Made by a program: the position numbers and the translations under genes
The notes under the pieces: generated by a model
What the model was told of the DNA's origin: nothing
The model's input: the letters and a program-made list of their open reading frames with translations, nothing else
Database searches by the model: none
Shown here: positions 32,736-45,202 of the stretch, one piece after another
Position numbering within the stretch: position 1 is the first letter of the stretch
Layout of the letters: each line of letters starts with the position of its first letter
Assembly: GCA_019915135.1 (NCBI GenBank)
Contig: JAHLMK010000011.1
Coordinates: forward strand, 1,612,001 to 1,676,000
Length of the DNA: 64,000 nt
Direction of reading: 5' to 3'
DNA from: Strobilurus pachycystidiatus
Taxonomy: Eukaryota > Basidiomycota > Agaricomycetes > Agaricales > Physalacriaceae

Positions 32736-35428
32736 GGCGAAGGTTGCAACTTGCAAGACAGTCGTCGGTGTCTTCTAGCCGCATCATACAGCGAGGTTTA
32801 TATCTGGTTCACTATATGGTGGGAGTGAGAACAAAGATCCGAGTCTGGGTCTCTTGGGTCATTGGTCCCTGACAGACGACCATGTGTAAGCCATCTCCGG
32901 TGGTGGCGTGTAGAGGTCAACAGCGTCGATCCGCTGCGGTGGCCGACGATTGTCGCCGTTACTGTATGGTAAATCTTCTGAGTGATCTTCAATGGAAGAC
33001 TTGTAGTCAAAACAGAGAATATTAAGCGAGCGACTGTACTTGATAACAATCAGGACAACAGTTCCGCAGAAACGTTGTGATGGAAGGAGATGAGCAAAAG
33101 GCGTTGCCGAAGCGGCGGGTACTACACTCAGGGTACACTGGTGACTGTAACTTAATTTGTAAATTGTGACCCTGAGCGGCACCTGCCGGAACCTTTGACC
33201 TCATCGAAGGCTCATCCACCATCATTCTTATGGTTACGCGCTTTTACATCGCGTAGAATCTCAGGCTACTTTTGAGGATCACTTTGCTGCTATTATCTGT
33301 GTCTAGTCAAATAAATAAAACTTCAACAATTCCTCGGGATTGAAAACACTGCAGCCGCGGGATGCCATCATGGACGGAATGTACGTCCTCCCTCGACGAA
33401 GTATCAAGATCCATATAAGGCATCACGCATACCTATGACGCCCACTCCGGCTTGAATGCACCGCTCTGCATTTCTTCCTAACGTCCAGGAAGCTGTTTGT
33501 CCTGTTGCGACTGTTCCTTTGTTGCCACTGATGTTCCGAAGCCCAGGCCTTCGCGCTCAGCTTGGTCACCGACGATGTTCGCAAGGGAATTCCGGAGGAT
33601 GCAGTCCCGACGATCCTTTATCGTTCTATTCCTCGCTAATTGCTGAATTTGGGGATCGTGCGGTAGCGGACACGGCGTTGTACTGCTAGGTCAGGAAAGC
33701 TGCACCTTGCGATATCTAGGTGATCGTGCCATGCGCTTCCGTTTCTGACTTCCAGCAGATTCGCAATACAATTCAAACGAGGGTATCACACTGAAAGCCG
33801 AGTGACAGCACGGTGCGCCTGGCGCTGCATGTCAAGAAATAGGTAAGACAATGTCCTGCAGAAGCGCGTCTGGCGAGTCCATGATCAGCTTTGGCAGCTA
33901 TTTCCGAGGTGCAAGGGTCAACGTCCGCTGGGTCGACAAGCCTGGTATATGCTAGCATGAAAACGAGGAGGGTTTAGACGTGATCCCTTGGTCGCATACT
34001 TCGGATACAGCGTTCGAATGGTTATGTGACCTCTAACGAGAGATTAGTCTGCCTCATGTCCATGGCGTTGACGTGAGTAATTTCGCGATGAAGTCCTCGT
34101 GTAGTCGATGTGTTGCGTACAAGCGTTGCTACTTACGTCTGTGAAGCTCTGGTGCAAGGCACGTCGTTTGATGCGTTCGTTCCTGTGTGTGCTATCCGCA
34201 TCTTGAAGGTGGAAAGCGCGAATGGTTGAGACGATGCGGCAAAATTCGTACCAATTCCATTTTGTGCTTCGGTTCTGTACATTCTGCTTTTAGAGGCTAC
34301 CGCACTTGAGATGACTCAAGAGTGGCGTTGTGTACTGATTTGAGGCGTCCAAGTCAATAAATTTCCCGACCGACTCCGACTAAATGCATTGCTCGGGTGC
34401 AAGTGATTCAAATTATAACAGACAACGTACAGGTGTTCATGTGGATGGCTTGCTTCCGAGGCGAGCCAATAATGCAATGATGCGATCTTTTCAATTTCGC
34501 TGTTCGCTGTTACAACTTTCCACGGCCGGGTCACTATGAGGACGAGGACGGGTTTCTTCCTCCGCCCGGATAGCAGGGAAGAAGCAGGTATCGGAACTGC
34601 GAGAATTATACTTTAACTTTAGTGTTGAAGACGTCTCCTAAGATCTGGAACGTCAGTAGCATCTGGACACACTAAAGTCATCACCGATGCCAGTGTTGAG
34701 CCCAAGCCATTGAGTCACTAGGTGTGGCGCGGCTATTTTCCGTGGCAAGACGGACGGCTGGATGGCGAGGATGCGTACTACTACTAGCGCGAGTACAGCG
34801 AGTCCGAAGGGACCGAAAGTGCGATTGAACAGGAAGAAAGATTTTATGGCGAGTGATTTGAAGCAATGGACTTCAAAATATGTCGAGTACAAGCCTTATT
34901 TGTCATCGCCTGTATTCGGAAGCCGTTAGTCCGTCGCCGCATAAGATACTGTTCAGAAGGGTAGTCAAATTGCTGAATTGTAAGTGCAGAGTAAGGATGA
35001 CGGCGATGGGCAAATGGAGAACAAGAAGATTTGAGGTGCGACGCGCAGCTGGGAAGCAGGGCATGGTTGAGTGGGTGTAGCTCGGCCATTCGGAAGAGAA
35101 CGAGAAGAGCCGTTCGGATGCTGAAGTGTATCAAAAGGATAATTCCACGCCATTCCAATCTGACAAGACGCAAAGACGAAGGATTGACATGATGAAATGA
35201 TTGGAAAGAGGTGTAGCGTGGAAGGTGCCAGACAGCAGCCGGGCGATCCTCCGGGAAGCTGTGGCGTCGAAGATGCCGGGCAAGGGCATGCGGCGGACGC
35301 ATTGGGAAACTCCGACGTCCGAAAGAGGCAAGGGGTGGCTGGGCGGACTTGGAACTATCGATCGCGTTCTTGCTCTCGACGAGCAACATGAGATTTGCGG
35401 TTGGTCAGCAGAGCAGGCTGGTCCGCAT
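32736..35428. other. Long intergenic region, no gene seen
   Basis: About 2.7 kb between two divergent genes, the longest gene-poor stretch in the window. Several open frames of 60-180 codons occur, the longest on the minus strand at 34844-35389. They have no start, splice or compositional support. No terminal repeats were found. It may hold decayed DNA. Confidence 0.4.
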
Positions 35429-35437
35429 ATATAAGAT
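35429..35437 (+). promoter_or_regulatory. TATA box of P450 no. 2
   Basis: ATATATAAG-type element about 80 bases upstream of the start codon at 35518. Confidence 0.55.
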
Positions 35438-35517
35438 CGGAATGCGTCTGCATTGGCCCCACTTTCTTGCTTCCCTTCCTCCACCACCGGTCACCCCCGC
35501 CGCCGCCGCCTCCCGCG

Positions 35518-37502
35518 ATGTACTCCCTCGACTTTTCTGCCTCCGCCCTCTGCGCCAGCGCCGCCCTCGCCACCGTCTCACTCATCGTCGCGTACATCGC
35601 CTTTGCCATTGTCTACAACCTCCTTCTCTCTCCCCTCAGCGCCATCCCCGGTCCCTGGTATGCTGCCGTCTCCGACCTCTGGCTCACCTACCACGTCCTC
35701 CGCCTCGAGCAATGCAAGGTCATCCAGCAGCTCTTTGAGCAGTACGGCCCCATCGTTCGCGTCGGCCCCAACAAAGTCGTTTTCAACGACCTCTCCACTA
35801 TGCGAAGCGTCTACTCCGTCCACAAATTCGACAAGAGTTCATACTACAAAAGCCTACTGACGTGAGTCGTCCATATCGCCCTTCGCGCTGAGCCCGTGTT
35901 TGACTATATCGCTTTGGCCAGAAACGATAACGACCACGCGTACGTATTTTGGCGCATATATGCACTCCCAATTACTCATGTCGCCTAGGATGACCACTCT
36001 GAATCACTCTGGCCACTCCATGCGCCGCAAGGGATATGCGCCTCACTATGTGCCGGCCAATCTAGCCAAATTCCAACCTGAGATGCACGATCCTACGATC
36101 GAACTTGTCAACGTACGCTCCCCACAGTTTTCTCTTATATTCCCATCACTTACGCTGGTACAGAATCTTGACAACATGCACGGCAAAACGCCCCTCGAAT
36201 GTCTCGCACTTTTCCGCAACCTGATGGTCGATGTCGCCGTTTCCACCTCCTACGGCTACCGTCTTGGTGCAGTCCACAAGTGGGCGTTGAACACGGAAGA
36301 TCCCCTCTCTACGGCCATCCACGACTTCCCCAAGCGTGGTATTCTGGTACGCTGCTAGCTCATTCTCTTGCGCTCCTCGTTTTTGACATTTGCATAGCGA
36401 AGCGCCGTCCCGACCTGGGCCTGGAACTTTGTCTGCAAGCTCCCTAACGCGCGCTGGCGTCAACTTTGCGACTCGGACAAAATCATGGCGGAGGTTTGAT
36501 TCTTTTCCTCATCGACGAATGCTCTTCTTACTTCTGATTACTAGTTTGTCAGCGGCCGTGTATACCAAACTCGCGCACAGATGAACGCAGGAAAGCTGGA
36601 GGAAAGTGAAAAGCAGCCGATGCTTCACCGTCTCTTGAACTACCGCTACTCTTCGACCAAGGACGCGATGCCCGACTCCGACATTATCTCTGAATGCATG
36701 GGTCACCTGTAAGTAAATTCCCCGCGCTATATACGCCCATGCTCACTTCGCGCTTAGAATTGCTGGATCGGACACCACTTCGACCACACTTTCGTACTTC
36801 TTCTGGGAGCTCAGTCGTCGCCCAGACATTGCCAAGAAACTTCACGCTGAACTCGACGAAGCCATGGTCGATCCTCGTGTTATTCCCGATATTTCAATGC
36901 TCCAAAACCTTCCGTACCTCAACGCGTTCATCAAAGAAGGTACGTCAGGTACAATTCTGAACTTGGTCGTTTGCTCACGCACAGAATTTCAGGCCTTCGC
37001 GTTTACTCTGCGGCGCCTAGTCTTCTCGAACGCGTGGTCCCAACGTCTATCTCCAAGTTCGGACCCGGCAACGAATCTTTCGATCTCATGGGCTTCGCCC
37101 TTCCTCCTGGAACCGTCGTCGCCACTCAGGCATGGACAATGCACCGCAATCCTGCTGTCTTCCCCTCACCAGACACCTTTCTTCCCGATCGCTGGATGGA
37201 CGATTCAGCCTCCCCGGAGTCCTTAGCCCTCATGAACCAGCACTTCATGCCGTTCGGAACTGGGTCAAGGGTGTGTGGGGGACAGAACTTGGCCCAGATC
37301 ATGATGAGGGTTGTTGTCGCTGCCGTAGCCCGAAACTTCGATATTGCTGCCCCTCCTGAGACAAATGAAAGGAGCATGGCAATCAAAGACAGCTTCGTAA
37401 GTCCATTTGACTTCGTAAATCTGCAGGTCACTGACTGCTCGTTAGGTCATCTTCCCCTCGGCGATGGAGTGCAAACTCACCTTCAATCCGAGAACTCCCT
37501 GA
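35518..37502 (+). CDS. Cytochrome P450 monooxygenase no. 2
   Basis: About 510 residues with eight or so short introns. An N-terminal membrane helix (SASALCASAALATVSLIVAY) is followed by the hinge LSAIPGPWYAAVSDLW. Further motifs: FEQYGPIVRVGPNKV; HSGHSMRRKGYAPHY (C-helix region); I-helix IAGSDTTSTTLSYFFWELSR; ExxR in EGLRVYSAAP; the PDRW segment (FLPDRWMDD); and the haem loop FGTGSRVCGGQNLA with its Cys ligand. The last exon ends ECKLTFNPRTP. All catalytic landmarks are intact. It is clearly from a different P450 family than the gene at 3647-5857. The haem motif CGGQNLA and the short C-terminus suggest the CYP clan with secondary-metabolism P450s, but the substrate is unknown. It probably sits in the ER membrane. 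Confidence 0.93.
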
Positions 37503-38140
37503 TCGGGACACCGTCAACTTTCGCTCCCAGCTCCTTTTTCCTCCATTTATTGGTTATTCGTTACTTTTTTGGTCTATTTCGCTATCGACACTATACCCGC
37601 GACCCCCGGTTTTCCGTTCTAGCTTTCATCGCTATCGTTGTTCATGTTTTCGATGTTCATGCTGTCTATCCTCCTGTGACTTACCCCACCTCACTCTCAT
37701 CCCCAGCGCTGATGAAGAATCAGCTCGGTTCGCTACGCTATCCACGCTCCTTTCCTTCAGAATGTCCTATGTACTCACTGCGTCCTTGAGTAGTATCAGC
37801 TGGATTACCTGGTCTTTCTCACATTACATTCACGCTAACATCTCTTCTATACCGTTCAGTACTGAGTCGTCGATGCGGCGTCATTACTTACCTTATCACC
37901 ACATTCCGCTACATGGAATTAATTTTTTTATCGTATACCCGCCTACGTTCCAATATGGACTTGTCATCGTCCTCGAATCGCTTGATGTGCACTAGTGCAG
38001 GCAGACGCGCAAAGCCCGATATTCCATCAGAGTCAGGCTAAAACGATTCGGAATGAATGTTCACCGACAGGTAGGAGGTACATGAAGTCTGGGGGGTAGG
38101 TGGGTGAATAAAGTTATGATGGCGGACAGAATGTTTTCTA
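37503..38140. other. Intergenic between convergent genes
   Basis: 3' regions of P450 no. 2 (+) and the orphan gene (-). No gene or repeat was recognised. Confidence 0.45.
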
Positions 38141-38822
38141 TCAAAAATCTACTGCTACTTCTGCTTGCCACGAATTTTCGTACGTGTTCCAGACCGAGAG
38201 GAGAACCAGGTTATCAAAGCGAATCCCGTCCACACCGACTCTCCATGGCTGCTCGGCCAAAGCGATATCTTCATACTGCGTTTTCTGAAAAGAGATGATA
38301 AGTCAAGGACTGTAGGATGAAACGAGGCACCATGAGATTACCTCGATGTAGCGCATGAACTGCCCAGCAACAACGTAACCGAGCTGGGCTCTCGTCATCG
38401 GACCGCTCTTGGTATCAGTCTCGACAGAGCGATACCATTCGACCTGAGGGTAAGCCGGCCACTAACTCTATGTCAGACGATGCACTCGTCAATAAAATTG
38501 TGAGCAAAAGACCGACCAAAATGTGAAAAGTGATTCTCGTTACCCCTGGCTTCGCAAATACAGCATCTCGACCTCCGCTAATGGGAGGTTCCCCAACGCC
38601 GAATACTTTCATGGGGACGCCCTGACCGGAGAAGCCCGGGTAGTCATAATGAATCGGCAGCTGGAGGTCTTGAGATACGCCGTGTCGTGGTGCGAAGATC
38701 CTCTGGGGGACCCGACGCCGGTTCGCGAGGGCAAACTTGGTCGGTGCCGATGGTGTGTCTAGGGAGTAGGGCTGAGACGTGGAAGCGCTAACTCTGGGAT
38801 GGAGAGGATTCTGGTAGGACAT
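38141..38822 (-). CDS. Orphan family protein, paralogue 1
   Basis: Three exons. Exon 1 (ATG 38822) reads MSYQNPLHPRVSASTSQPYS, then NRRRVPQRIF, HYDYPGFSGQGVPMKVFG and KPGVTRITFHIL. Exon 2 reads WPAYPQVEWYRSVE then GPMTRAQLGYVVAGQFMRYIE. Exon 3 reads KTQYEDIALAEQPWRVG then LVLLSVWNTYENSWQAEVAVDF, stop at 38141. About 190 residues, with no signal peptide or membrane helix. I do not know the family. The C-terminal two thirds look like a compact globular domain with many aromatics. It is about 60-70% similar by eye to the gene at 43221-43896, with identical exon layout. A TATA element (TATAAAAG on the minus strand, 38870-38877) lies about 50 bases upstream of the ATG. Confidence 0.8.
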
Positions 38823-40180
38823 CGTTAGAAGGCGTTACAAGTCGTAGCGCATGGAAATATACTTATCTACTTTTATATTTGGGAGGTCAAAGAGATTCAT
38901 TTGGCCTGTATTGAATCAGGCAACGGAGGGGCCTCCATAATAGCACAGGTGTGGGGGGGGGGGGGAATGGGGTAAGGATTGAGAAAGTGATATTAGGTAG
39001 TAACGTGAGGATGAAAAGCGATGTCAAGCCACATCTGTGCTCTTAAAGAAGGAGGTGTAAGTGCAGGCGCGCAGGAAGACAACGTCAGTGCCCACTTGTG
39101 AAGATTGTGATTTTAACGCGGGGTTGGGGGGCGTCCATGTTTCGCGACTCGCCGTGTTCCCTTGAAAGTTTGTTATCCAAGTAGTAACAGCAGCGCCGTG
39201 ATATTTGGGTGTATCTAAGAGTAGAAGTTTCTGTGAGAGAGGTCAGATGGAGCTAAGGCGCGTCGTGTGGAAAGGAAAGGAAGGACATGAAAGGATGTCA
39301 AGCTATTCCCCAAACATATTGTTCGATTAGTTGTCAAGGGCTGTGGGCCTTCATCAGCAGTAGTATTGAGTAAGCGCTCCTCCAAGCTATTGCTGGCAGT
39401 GGCGAGACCAGAGACCGTCAGATTCATAACCGATCGAGTCAGACTAGACCACGTGTGCGATGATGCCGATTTATTCCCGACGTTCCTTTCTCTTCACCTG
39501 CAATGCTGCATCACAAGCGGATCATGACCCCCTTGCTGACCATGACGCCGGCGTAGTCTCGTCACCCCGCACTAAGTCTACCAAATTCGTATGTCATCTT
39601 GTCTGCACGACCGCAATCTGACCTGGGTATATCGCTTTGAACACGCGCTATTGTTGCTTTGTATTGCCATTTCGGGTCCTACTTCACTTGGCACCGTCAC
39701 ATTGCTATAATATCACATCTGGTGAATGCTTCCAAGGCGGCAATCACTGCCAGCCTTCAACGGTCTGTGCCAGCTTTTTCTTACCGCTACCACCTCTGCC
39801 ACTTAGTCCCGATTCTCGAAACTGAATATGACTTCGTATAAGAATGCCATGACTGGTCGTTCAAGGTTAGTGCTTTCGCGGTGCCTGTTTGATCGCCTTC
39901 GTGGTTATCCTACATCCGATTCTATGTTCCACGCCCATAAAGACGATTGGGTACTCTAAAATCACATCATGTGTCGCGCTTGAAGAGGCGAGCTTCAGAT
40001 GCTTCATTGGCCATTGGCCAGGGCACCTAGATGACTCTGATCCAACGGTTGACAACCTTGCTTTGTGGGTGTGTCTGATTTTCTGTTTCGCTATCACATT
40101 TCAATTTCGCTCCTACCATAAGCAGCGGACAATGGAGGCATTGCTGGCAACGGAACCAAACAGTGCCAAGCTCGAGTGGA
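38823..40180. other. Intergenic, no gene seen
   Basis: Contains a 13-base G run at 38953-38965 and otherwise no recognisable feature. Short open frames near 39637-40097 lack support. Confidence 0.4.
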
Positions 40181-40187
40181 ATATATA
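40181..40187 (+). promoter_or_regulatory. TATA-like element of the F-box gene
   Basis: ATATATA lies 53 bases before the ATG at 40240, supporting the short first exon over the longer upstream open frame. Confidence 0.45.
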
Positions 40188-40239
40188 CCTCGACGCTCCC
40201 CTCAGCGTTTTCTCGATTTTGTGTGCCATCGCGTTCGTC

Positions 40240-41570
40240 ATGACATCTGCCGTTAGTTCTTCACCTATACTTTCTTCGTATTCGCCACATTCATTGCGTT
40301 CTAGTTCTCGAGTCCTATCGGTCGTCTACCAAGGGAGCTCATAGATCTAATAATTGACCTCGTGGCGACAACCGGTCCCGAAGCCGGCGACTGGCAGCCG
40401 CCCCGTCTTTCTGCCTTGAGAGTTTGTACGCTCGTCTCAAAAGCCTGGCTTCCCCGCGCCAGGAAACACATATTCACCCGGTTGTATCTCACCATGGAGC
40501 CTTCCTCGTCGATCTCTCCTCCTCCTGTTTTGACTCCCTCTGCGCATGGTCCATACGCAGACCTCCAAGTCTCCTGGCTTTCGCCAGATCCGGCGACTTG
40601 TATGACATTCTTGGAACTATTTCGGGACAGTCCAAGACGACCATGGGTGAAGGAGTTGATCGTGAAGGACCTCAGCCTTGCAACCATGCAGCATTTCGAG
40701 GCCGCGATGGCCTGCATGGCCGGGGTCGAGAAAATTACGTTCGGTGGCGGATCGCCCTTTCACGCCCTGACGATTGAAAGCGACGGACGAACTTCCACCG
40801 GCGGACGTGCTAGCACGTACTCTCATCTTGCAGGAATCAAACACCTCCGTCTCCAAGCTGCGTCTATACCATCCCTCCAAACGCTTCCCCGAGTACTCGC
40901 CGACTTACCGATGCTCGAATCGTTCACTGTCGTATTTCCGCTCACCATTGACACCCCCTTCGCATTCAACACTATGTTTCCGTCTTCCTCCATTCGTAAT
41001 TGCCTCAAAAGGCTTGACATTGCATCATGTCCTGCGCCGTTCAATCATGCCCTCCTCGATCTTTTCGACCTCAGGAACATCCAAACCCTCGTCATTTGCC
41101 CCACCTTTATCACCGGAGATTTATCCCTTGGCTTCTCACCCTTGCACGAGCTGGAAGTTCAGCACAACCATCGTCATGTCATTGATTTGACCAAGGGAGG
41201 CGTCAGGATCACACCACAGTTTCCGTTTTACGATGTTCGCAAGGTGGTTCTGCATCTTACCTGCGAATCGGAGCTCCAAGGATACATCACAGCTCTCGAG
41301 GATGTGATGGTCAGAATACGGCAGGGACTGCACGTCCGCGCGATGATGATGGAGGAGTTGGAAGTGTTCATATTCTCAGGGGACTCTGAACCTCGCCCCC
41401 AGCCCCGTACCTGGGAAAGACTGAGAGGGGTTCTGGCCCAGATGAACCCCCGAGGACTTTTATTGCTAACTGTTGTGGCGCCTTCCAGCTGTGTCGAGGA
41501 GATTCGAAGGGAAGTAAAGTTGTTGCCCCGAAACAGCTGTATCAAAATAGTTTGTACTCCTGGACGTTGA
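40240..41570 (+). CDS. F-box-like protein
   Basis: A tiny first exon (MTSA) is followed by an intron (about 40252-40303) and a long exon starting FSSPIGRLPRELIDLIIDLV, a typical F-box start (LPxELIDLII), continuing LRVCTLVSKAWLPRARKHIF. The remaining 330 residues are Leu-rich with alternating strand/helix blocks (IKHLRLQAASIPSLQ, LKRLDIASCPAPFNH, IQTLVICPTF), the layout of Agaricomycete F-box proteins with degenerate LRRs. About 410 residues, ending KIVCTPGR. Such proteins are SCF-ubiquitin-ligase substrate receptors that bind Skp1 through the F-box. The target is unknown, and these genes are highly expanded in mushrooms. Confidence 0.85.
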
Positions 41571-41761
41571 TAGACTCCGGTCTTGCCTAGGTCAAATGCT
41601 TTTTGCTTGATAGCATTGTCTACCAATTATCCTGGCTTGAGTAAATATCACTACTTTACATTAGGTATTCTCAGACTCAAATGCTCGAAGACCTACACAG
41701 CCACAATTCGTAACTTCTTTCCCACCACATCCTGGTTTCGTTAGTTGCGTTGGAGCGCACC

Positions 41762-43078
41762 ATGAAGACAAATGGGTCCACCCTCCCTCACGAAAAAGTC
41801 GCCCGTGAATCCGTGAAGAGCACTCACCATACCTCACCTCCGAAAAGGATCGAAATTGCAAGCGCAGTCTTGAACAAAAGGCGGCGCTTGTCACAGTTCT
41901 CTACACATTACGTAGCCTCTCAAGAACAGTCGTCTTCGACTGACACTGATCTTCCTTCGCTGCTGGACCTCTCTGGAATATGCGCACAACCCGACCTCGT
42001 AGAGCGCTTCGAACAAATAGCCGTCACACTGCTTCGTGATTACGATATTCTTATCAATGTCCAGTCTGGTGACGAGTTCAGACTTGAAATGTTCGAGATT
42101 GAATTCTACTTCTGGCGGTCTGAGTTAATAGAGATCCCTTCACACACAACAGCGAGGAACAAAGAATTGTTGGTAACTGGTAAGCTTTAATTTGTCACTC
42201 GGGAGGGAAATCTAATGAGTTCGACCAAAAGGCACTTTCATCGTCCCCCAAAGACAGCGAAGGATGGCGCTGGGTCGCATGTTGTGGTCAGGAGTACTGG
42301 ATATCGAGGCGGGACGCGCAAGGGCCTCGATCTGACCTTTGGAGATCGGCAAGCGCCTGTGACTTCGCCATATTTCCGGTCAGCAAATGATAATCGGAGG
42401 ACTACCGGAGCCCTTGATGGATCTGTTTACGGTGGAATCCTCCTTAGAAGCGTCCGAGATCGAGCCACAGGCAATGTTGTTTCTGGGCCATCCCTCGTCG
42501 TGGATCACATCCTCAAACTCACTGGAGCAGAAACAATAAAAGAGCTGGTGGAGACGATTTGGGCGGGAAACACTAGCGCTCTCACTAGTAGAGCTTCTGA
42601 GGGTAGTTGCATGTACCTGACTTCTCGAGCCCGAGAAGGAAGACGGGATGCATCGCGATCGCCAGCCATTTATTCGTCGCCTCGGATTGGCCTCGAGCTG
42701 TCCAACCCCGACACAGCGTGCTCGGTGGATGATCCTAGAGTGGATTTTATCTCCAAGGCGTACCGTTTCTTCGTCTTTCCCGAGTTGTTGCTTTCCAATG
42801 GGCGTGCGCAGACGCTCCTGGGTGTCTGCGAAAAGCACGGGGTTGGCGATCTGGCGAAGCTCTCGAGTTTGACGGGAATGAAGGAGCGAACGGTCAGATC
42901 GTACTTGAACGCGTACGAGGATGGCCAGCGCGGAAGGTTGGGGCTGGATGAATTTGTAGGATTGAGTGGGAAAGGCGTCTCGGGCTCGCCGCAGAAATAT
43001 CTGCAGATGTTAGGATGTATCGCTGGGCTATTTTCAGAGTCCCGGACAGCCTCGGAGGATCAGACAGATCGGAACTGA
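41762..43078 (+). CDS. Conserved-looking protein of unknown function, one exon junction unresolved
   Basis: Exon 1 from ATG 41762 reads MKTNGSTLPHEKVARE, a basic KRRRLSQF segment, then DLVERFEQIAVTLLRDYDIL and RLEMFEIEFYFW. Exon 2 (from about 42230 to the stop at 43078) reads HFHRPPKTAKDG, GYRGGTRKGLDLTFGD, GGILLRSVRD, SKAYRFFVFPELL and KERTVRSYLNAYEDG. The order 'FEIEFYFW - HFHR - GGTRKGLDLTFG - GGILLRS' resembles a fungal and bacterial family with a fold reminiscent of alkyladenine DNA glycosylases; this is a weak inference. No donor/acceptor pair of normal size keeps the frame between 42165 and 42230. Either the intron is unusual or the copy carries a frameshift. It may be nuclear, given the basic segment. 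Confidence 0.65.
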
Positions 43079-43220
43079 GAGGGTGGTGTTTCTATTGTTT
43101 ATGGCTGTTAAGATACAATGTTTTGAATACCGAAGTAACTAGTCTAAATGCTGAGTGCTCGTAGAGTGATTATAGCCGAAGAGCTTGGGATAAGGATAAT
43201 GATATAGCCATACACCTGAT

Positions 43221-43896
43221 TCAAAAGTCGACAGCAACCTCGGCCTGCCACGAATTCTCATAGGCATTCCAAACAGACAGGAGAACAAGGTTCTCCAATC
43301 GAATGCCGCTGGCACCAACCGTCCATGGACGGTCTTGGGGGTTTATTGCTTCATACTGGGTTTTCTGAAGAATAGTTTGAGCAAGGGAAATGGACCAAAG
43401 GTGGCAAGATGAACGCACCTCGATGAAGCGCATGAATTGCCCAGCCACGACATAACCGAGCTGAGCTCTAGTCATTGGGCCAGTTTTTGTGTTGATCTCA
43501 ATGGAGCGGTACCACTCAACATGAGGGTATCCAGGCCACTGCAGAAAAGGGTGAGACCGATATACAGAGTGAAGAACGAATGCGACTAACGATGATATGA
43601 AAAGTGATCCGCGTCACGCCCGGCTTGTTGAAGACGAGATCCCGCGCCCCGCTGATAAGAGGTTCTGAGCCGCCAAAAACTGTCATAGGAACACCCTGGG
43701 ACTTATGCCCCGGGTAGTCGAAGTGGATAGTAGGTTGGGGATGCTGTGGCGCGCCATGTTTAGGTGAAAAAGGTTTCTGGGGAACACGGCGGCGGTTCGG
43801 TGCGGCAAACTTGGAAGAAGCACATGCACCTCCTAGAGAGTATGACTGGGAGGAGGAGGGCACGGAGCGGGCGTGAAGAGGGTTGTTGTAAGACAT
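43221..43896 (-). CDS. Orphan family protein, paralogue 2
   Basis: Same three-exon plan as the gene at 38141-38822. Exon 1 (ATG 43896) reads MSYNNPLHARSVPSSSQSYS, NRRRVPQKPFSPKHG, HFDYPGHKSQGVPMTVFGG and KPGVTRITFHII. Exon 2 reads WPGYPHVEWYRSIE then GPMTRAQLGYVVAGQFMRFIE. Exon 3 reads KTQYEAINPQDRPWTVG then LVLLSVWNAYENSWQAEVAVDF, stop at 43221. About 190 residues. Both copies are intact, and the C-terminal domain is almost unchanged while the Ser/Pro-rich N-terminus has diverged. A TATA-like TTATAAAG (minus strand) lies near 43993-44000. Function is unknown. Confidence 0.8.
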
Positions 43897-45202
43897 CTCG
43901 AAGAAGTAGATGATTTGTAGCGAAGGACAGCTCGGTTGTAGGACTTGTAGACTCGAATGAGTTGATGCCAATCCATCGCTATCCCGTCCAAGCTTTATAA
44001 TTCGACATCTTGAAAGACACTACCTTCGTCCTGGCACAAAATCAAACTGTCGAGGGATGCTGAAAGACGCCCAGCGATAATAGCACGGAGGGAGGCGGTC
44101 GCAGAGAATGAGAGGAAGATTCGTGCTATTACAGAGGAATTTCCAAGCAGGCGAGAGAGCGGTCGTCCAGTATGTGATATTAGCGCGTAGTGATTTGCAG
44201 GGGCGAAGAAGTGTGACGAGTGTGATCTTAGAAAGTGGTGGATCGCTGTGGGTGCTAGGGTAGACAGTTGGTACAACTGTTGGCAGAAATCGTGAGAGGA
44301 ATAAAGCATCACTATGCGCACGCTGAAGAGGTCGGTTCGAGAAAAAGTTGAGCACTTCTTGCGCACGTATGTGGCCGGCGGCGGCAATGTACATGTTCCG
44401 AACGGATCCATTTGTTCGAGCAGCACCATTTAAAAACAGACTTCGTCATGTCCAGAAGGCACAGAGTCCGAGCGAGGCGCAAAAGGGCGCAAAAGAAGAA
44501 GGACAGCTGAAAGGATGTGAAAGTGCAAAGTAAGCACGTTGTGATTGATCGATCACATCTCCTCTGATTAATTTCCTCGTAACACGCTATAATACCACAT
44601 CTTCGTAATAGCACGAAATGTGCAGACTATCCATGCGCTACCTTCATATGCAATTAGACGGTCGACGGTGCTAAAACCTCAAGGCAGTTTCTTACGATCC
44701 GGAAGGATGTACTCGAAAGGTAGCATTGATGAGATCTAATCGCAACCGCCGGTGGTTCGTGGGCCCCCAAGATACTATTAGAGGTTGTTGTTGTTTCGTA
44801 GACTATTGCGAGCATGAACAGCCGACACTCCGTCGCTTGCTCAATAACTTGTGTGACGGTCCGATCATAGACGTGCTTATTGAATATGTGATCTCAAAAG
44901 TTTGAGGCTCTTCTACAAGACGGGTTCACATGCTCGCCCTCACTTCCACCTGTTCAGTGAGGCGCTCCCAAATTGCATGCATGTCCCGTCCCATCCTCGT
45001 CGACGCCACATGTAGACGTACTAGAACCAAGACGTACCATGTACGACGTATAACACCCGACGTACGGCCCACACGAGACCAAACTAGTGCCGTCACCTAC
45101 CTACCTACCTACCTACCTACCTACCGACGTATCGTATGTAGTATCTTCTGAGGTTTAGGTAGAGTGTATCGTACGAAGGACCATCAAATATCCACACGAC
45201 CA
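43897..45202. other. Intergenic with CCTA microsatellite
   Basis: A (CCTA)n run of about seven units lies at 45096-45125. No gene is seen; open frames around 43995-44614 on the minus strand lack start and splice support. Confidence 0.45.
45096..45125. repeat. (CCTA)n microsatellite
   Basis: Seven or more consecutive CCTA units, uninterrupted. Confidence 0.9.

Noticed and set aside
34844..35389. 181-codon open frame on the - strand
   Set aside because: Low-complexity Ser/Pro/His-rich, no start context, lies in the P450 no. 2 promoter.
38953..38965. G run of 13
   Set aside because: A simple homopolymer, prone to sequencing error; no flanking G-tracts to suggest a G-quadruplex of note.
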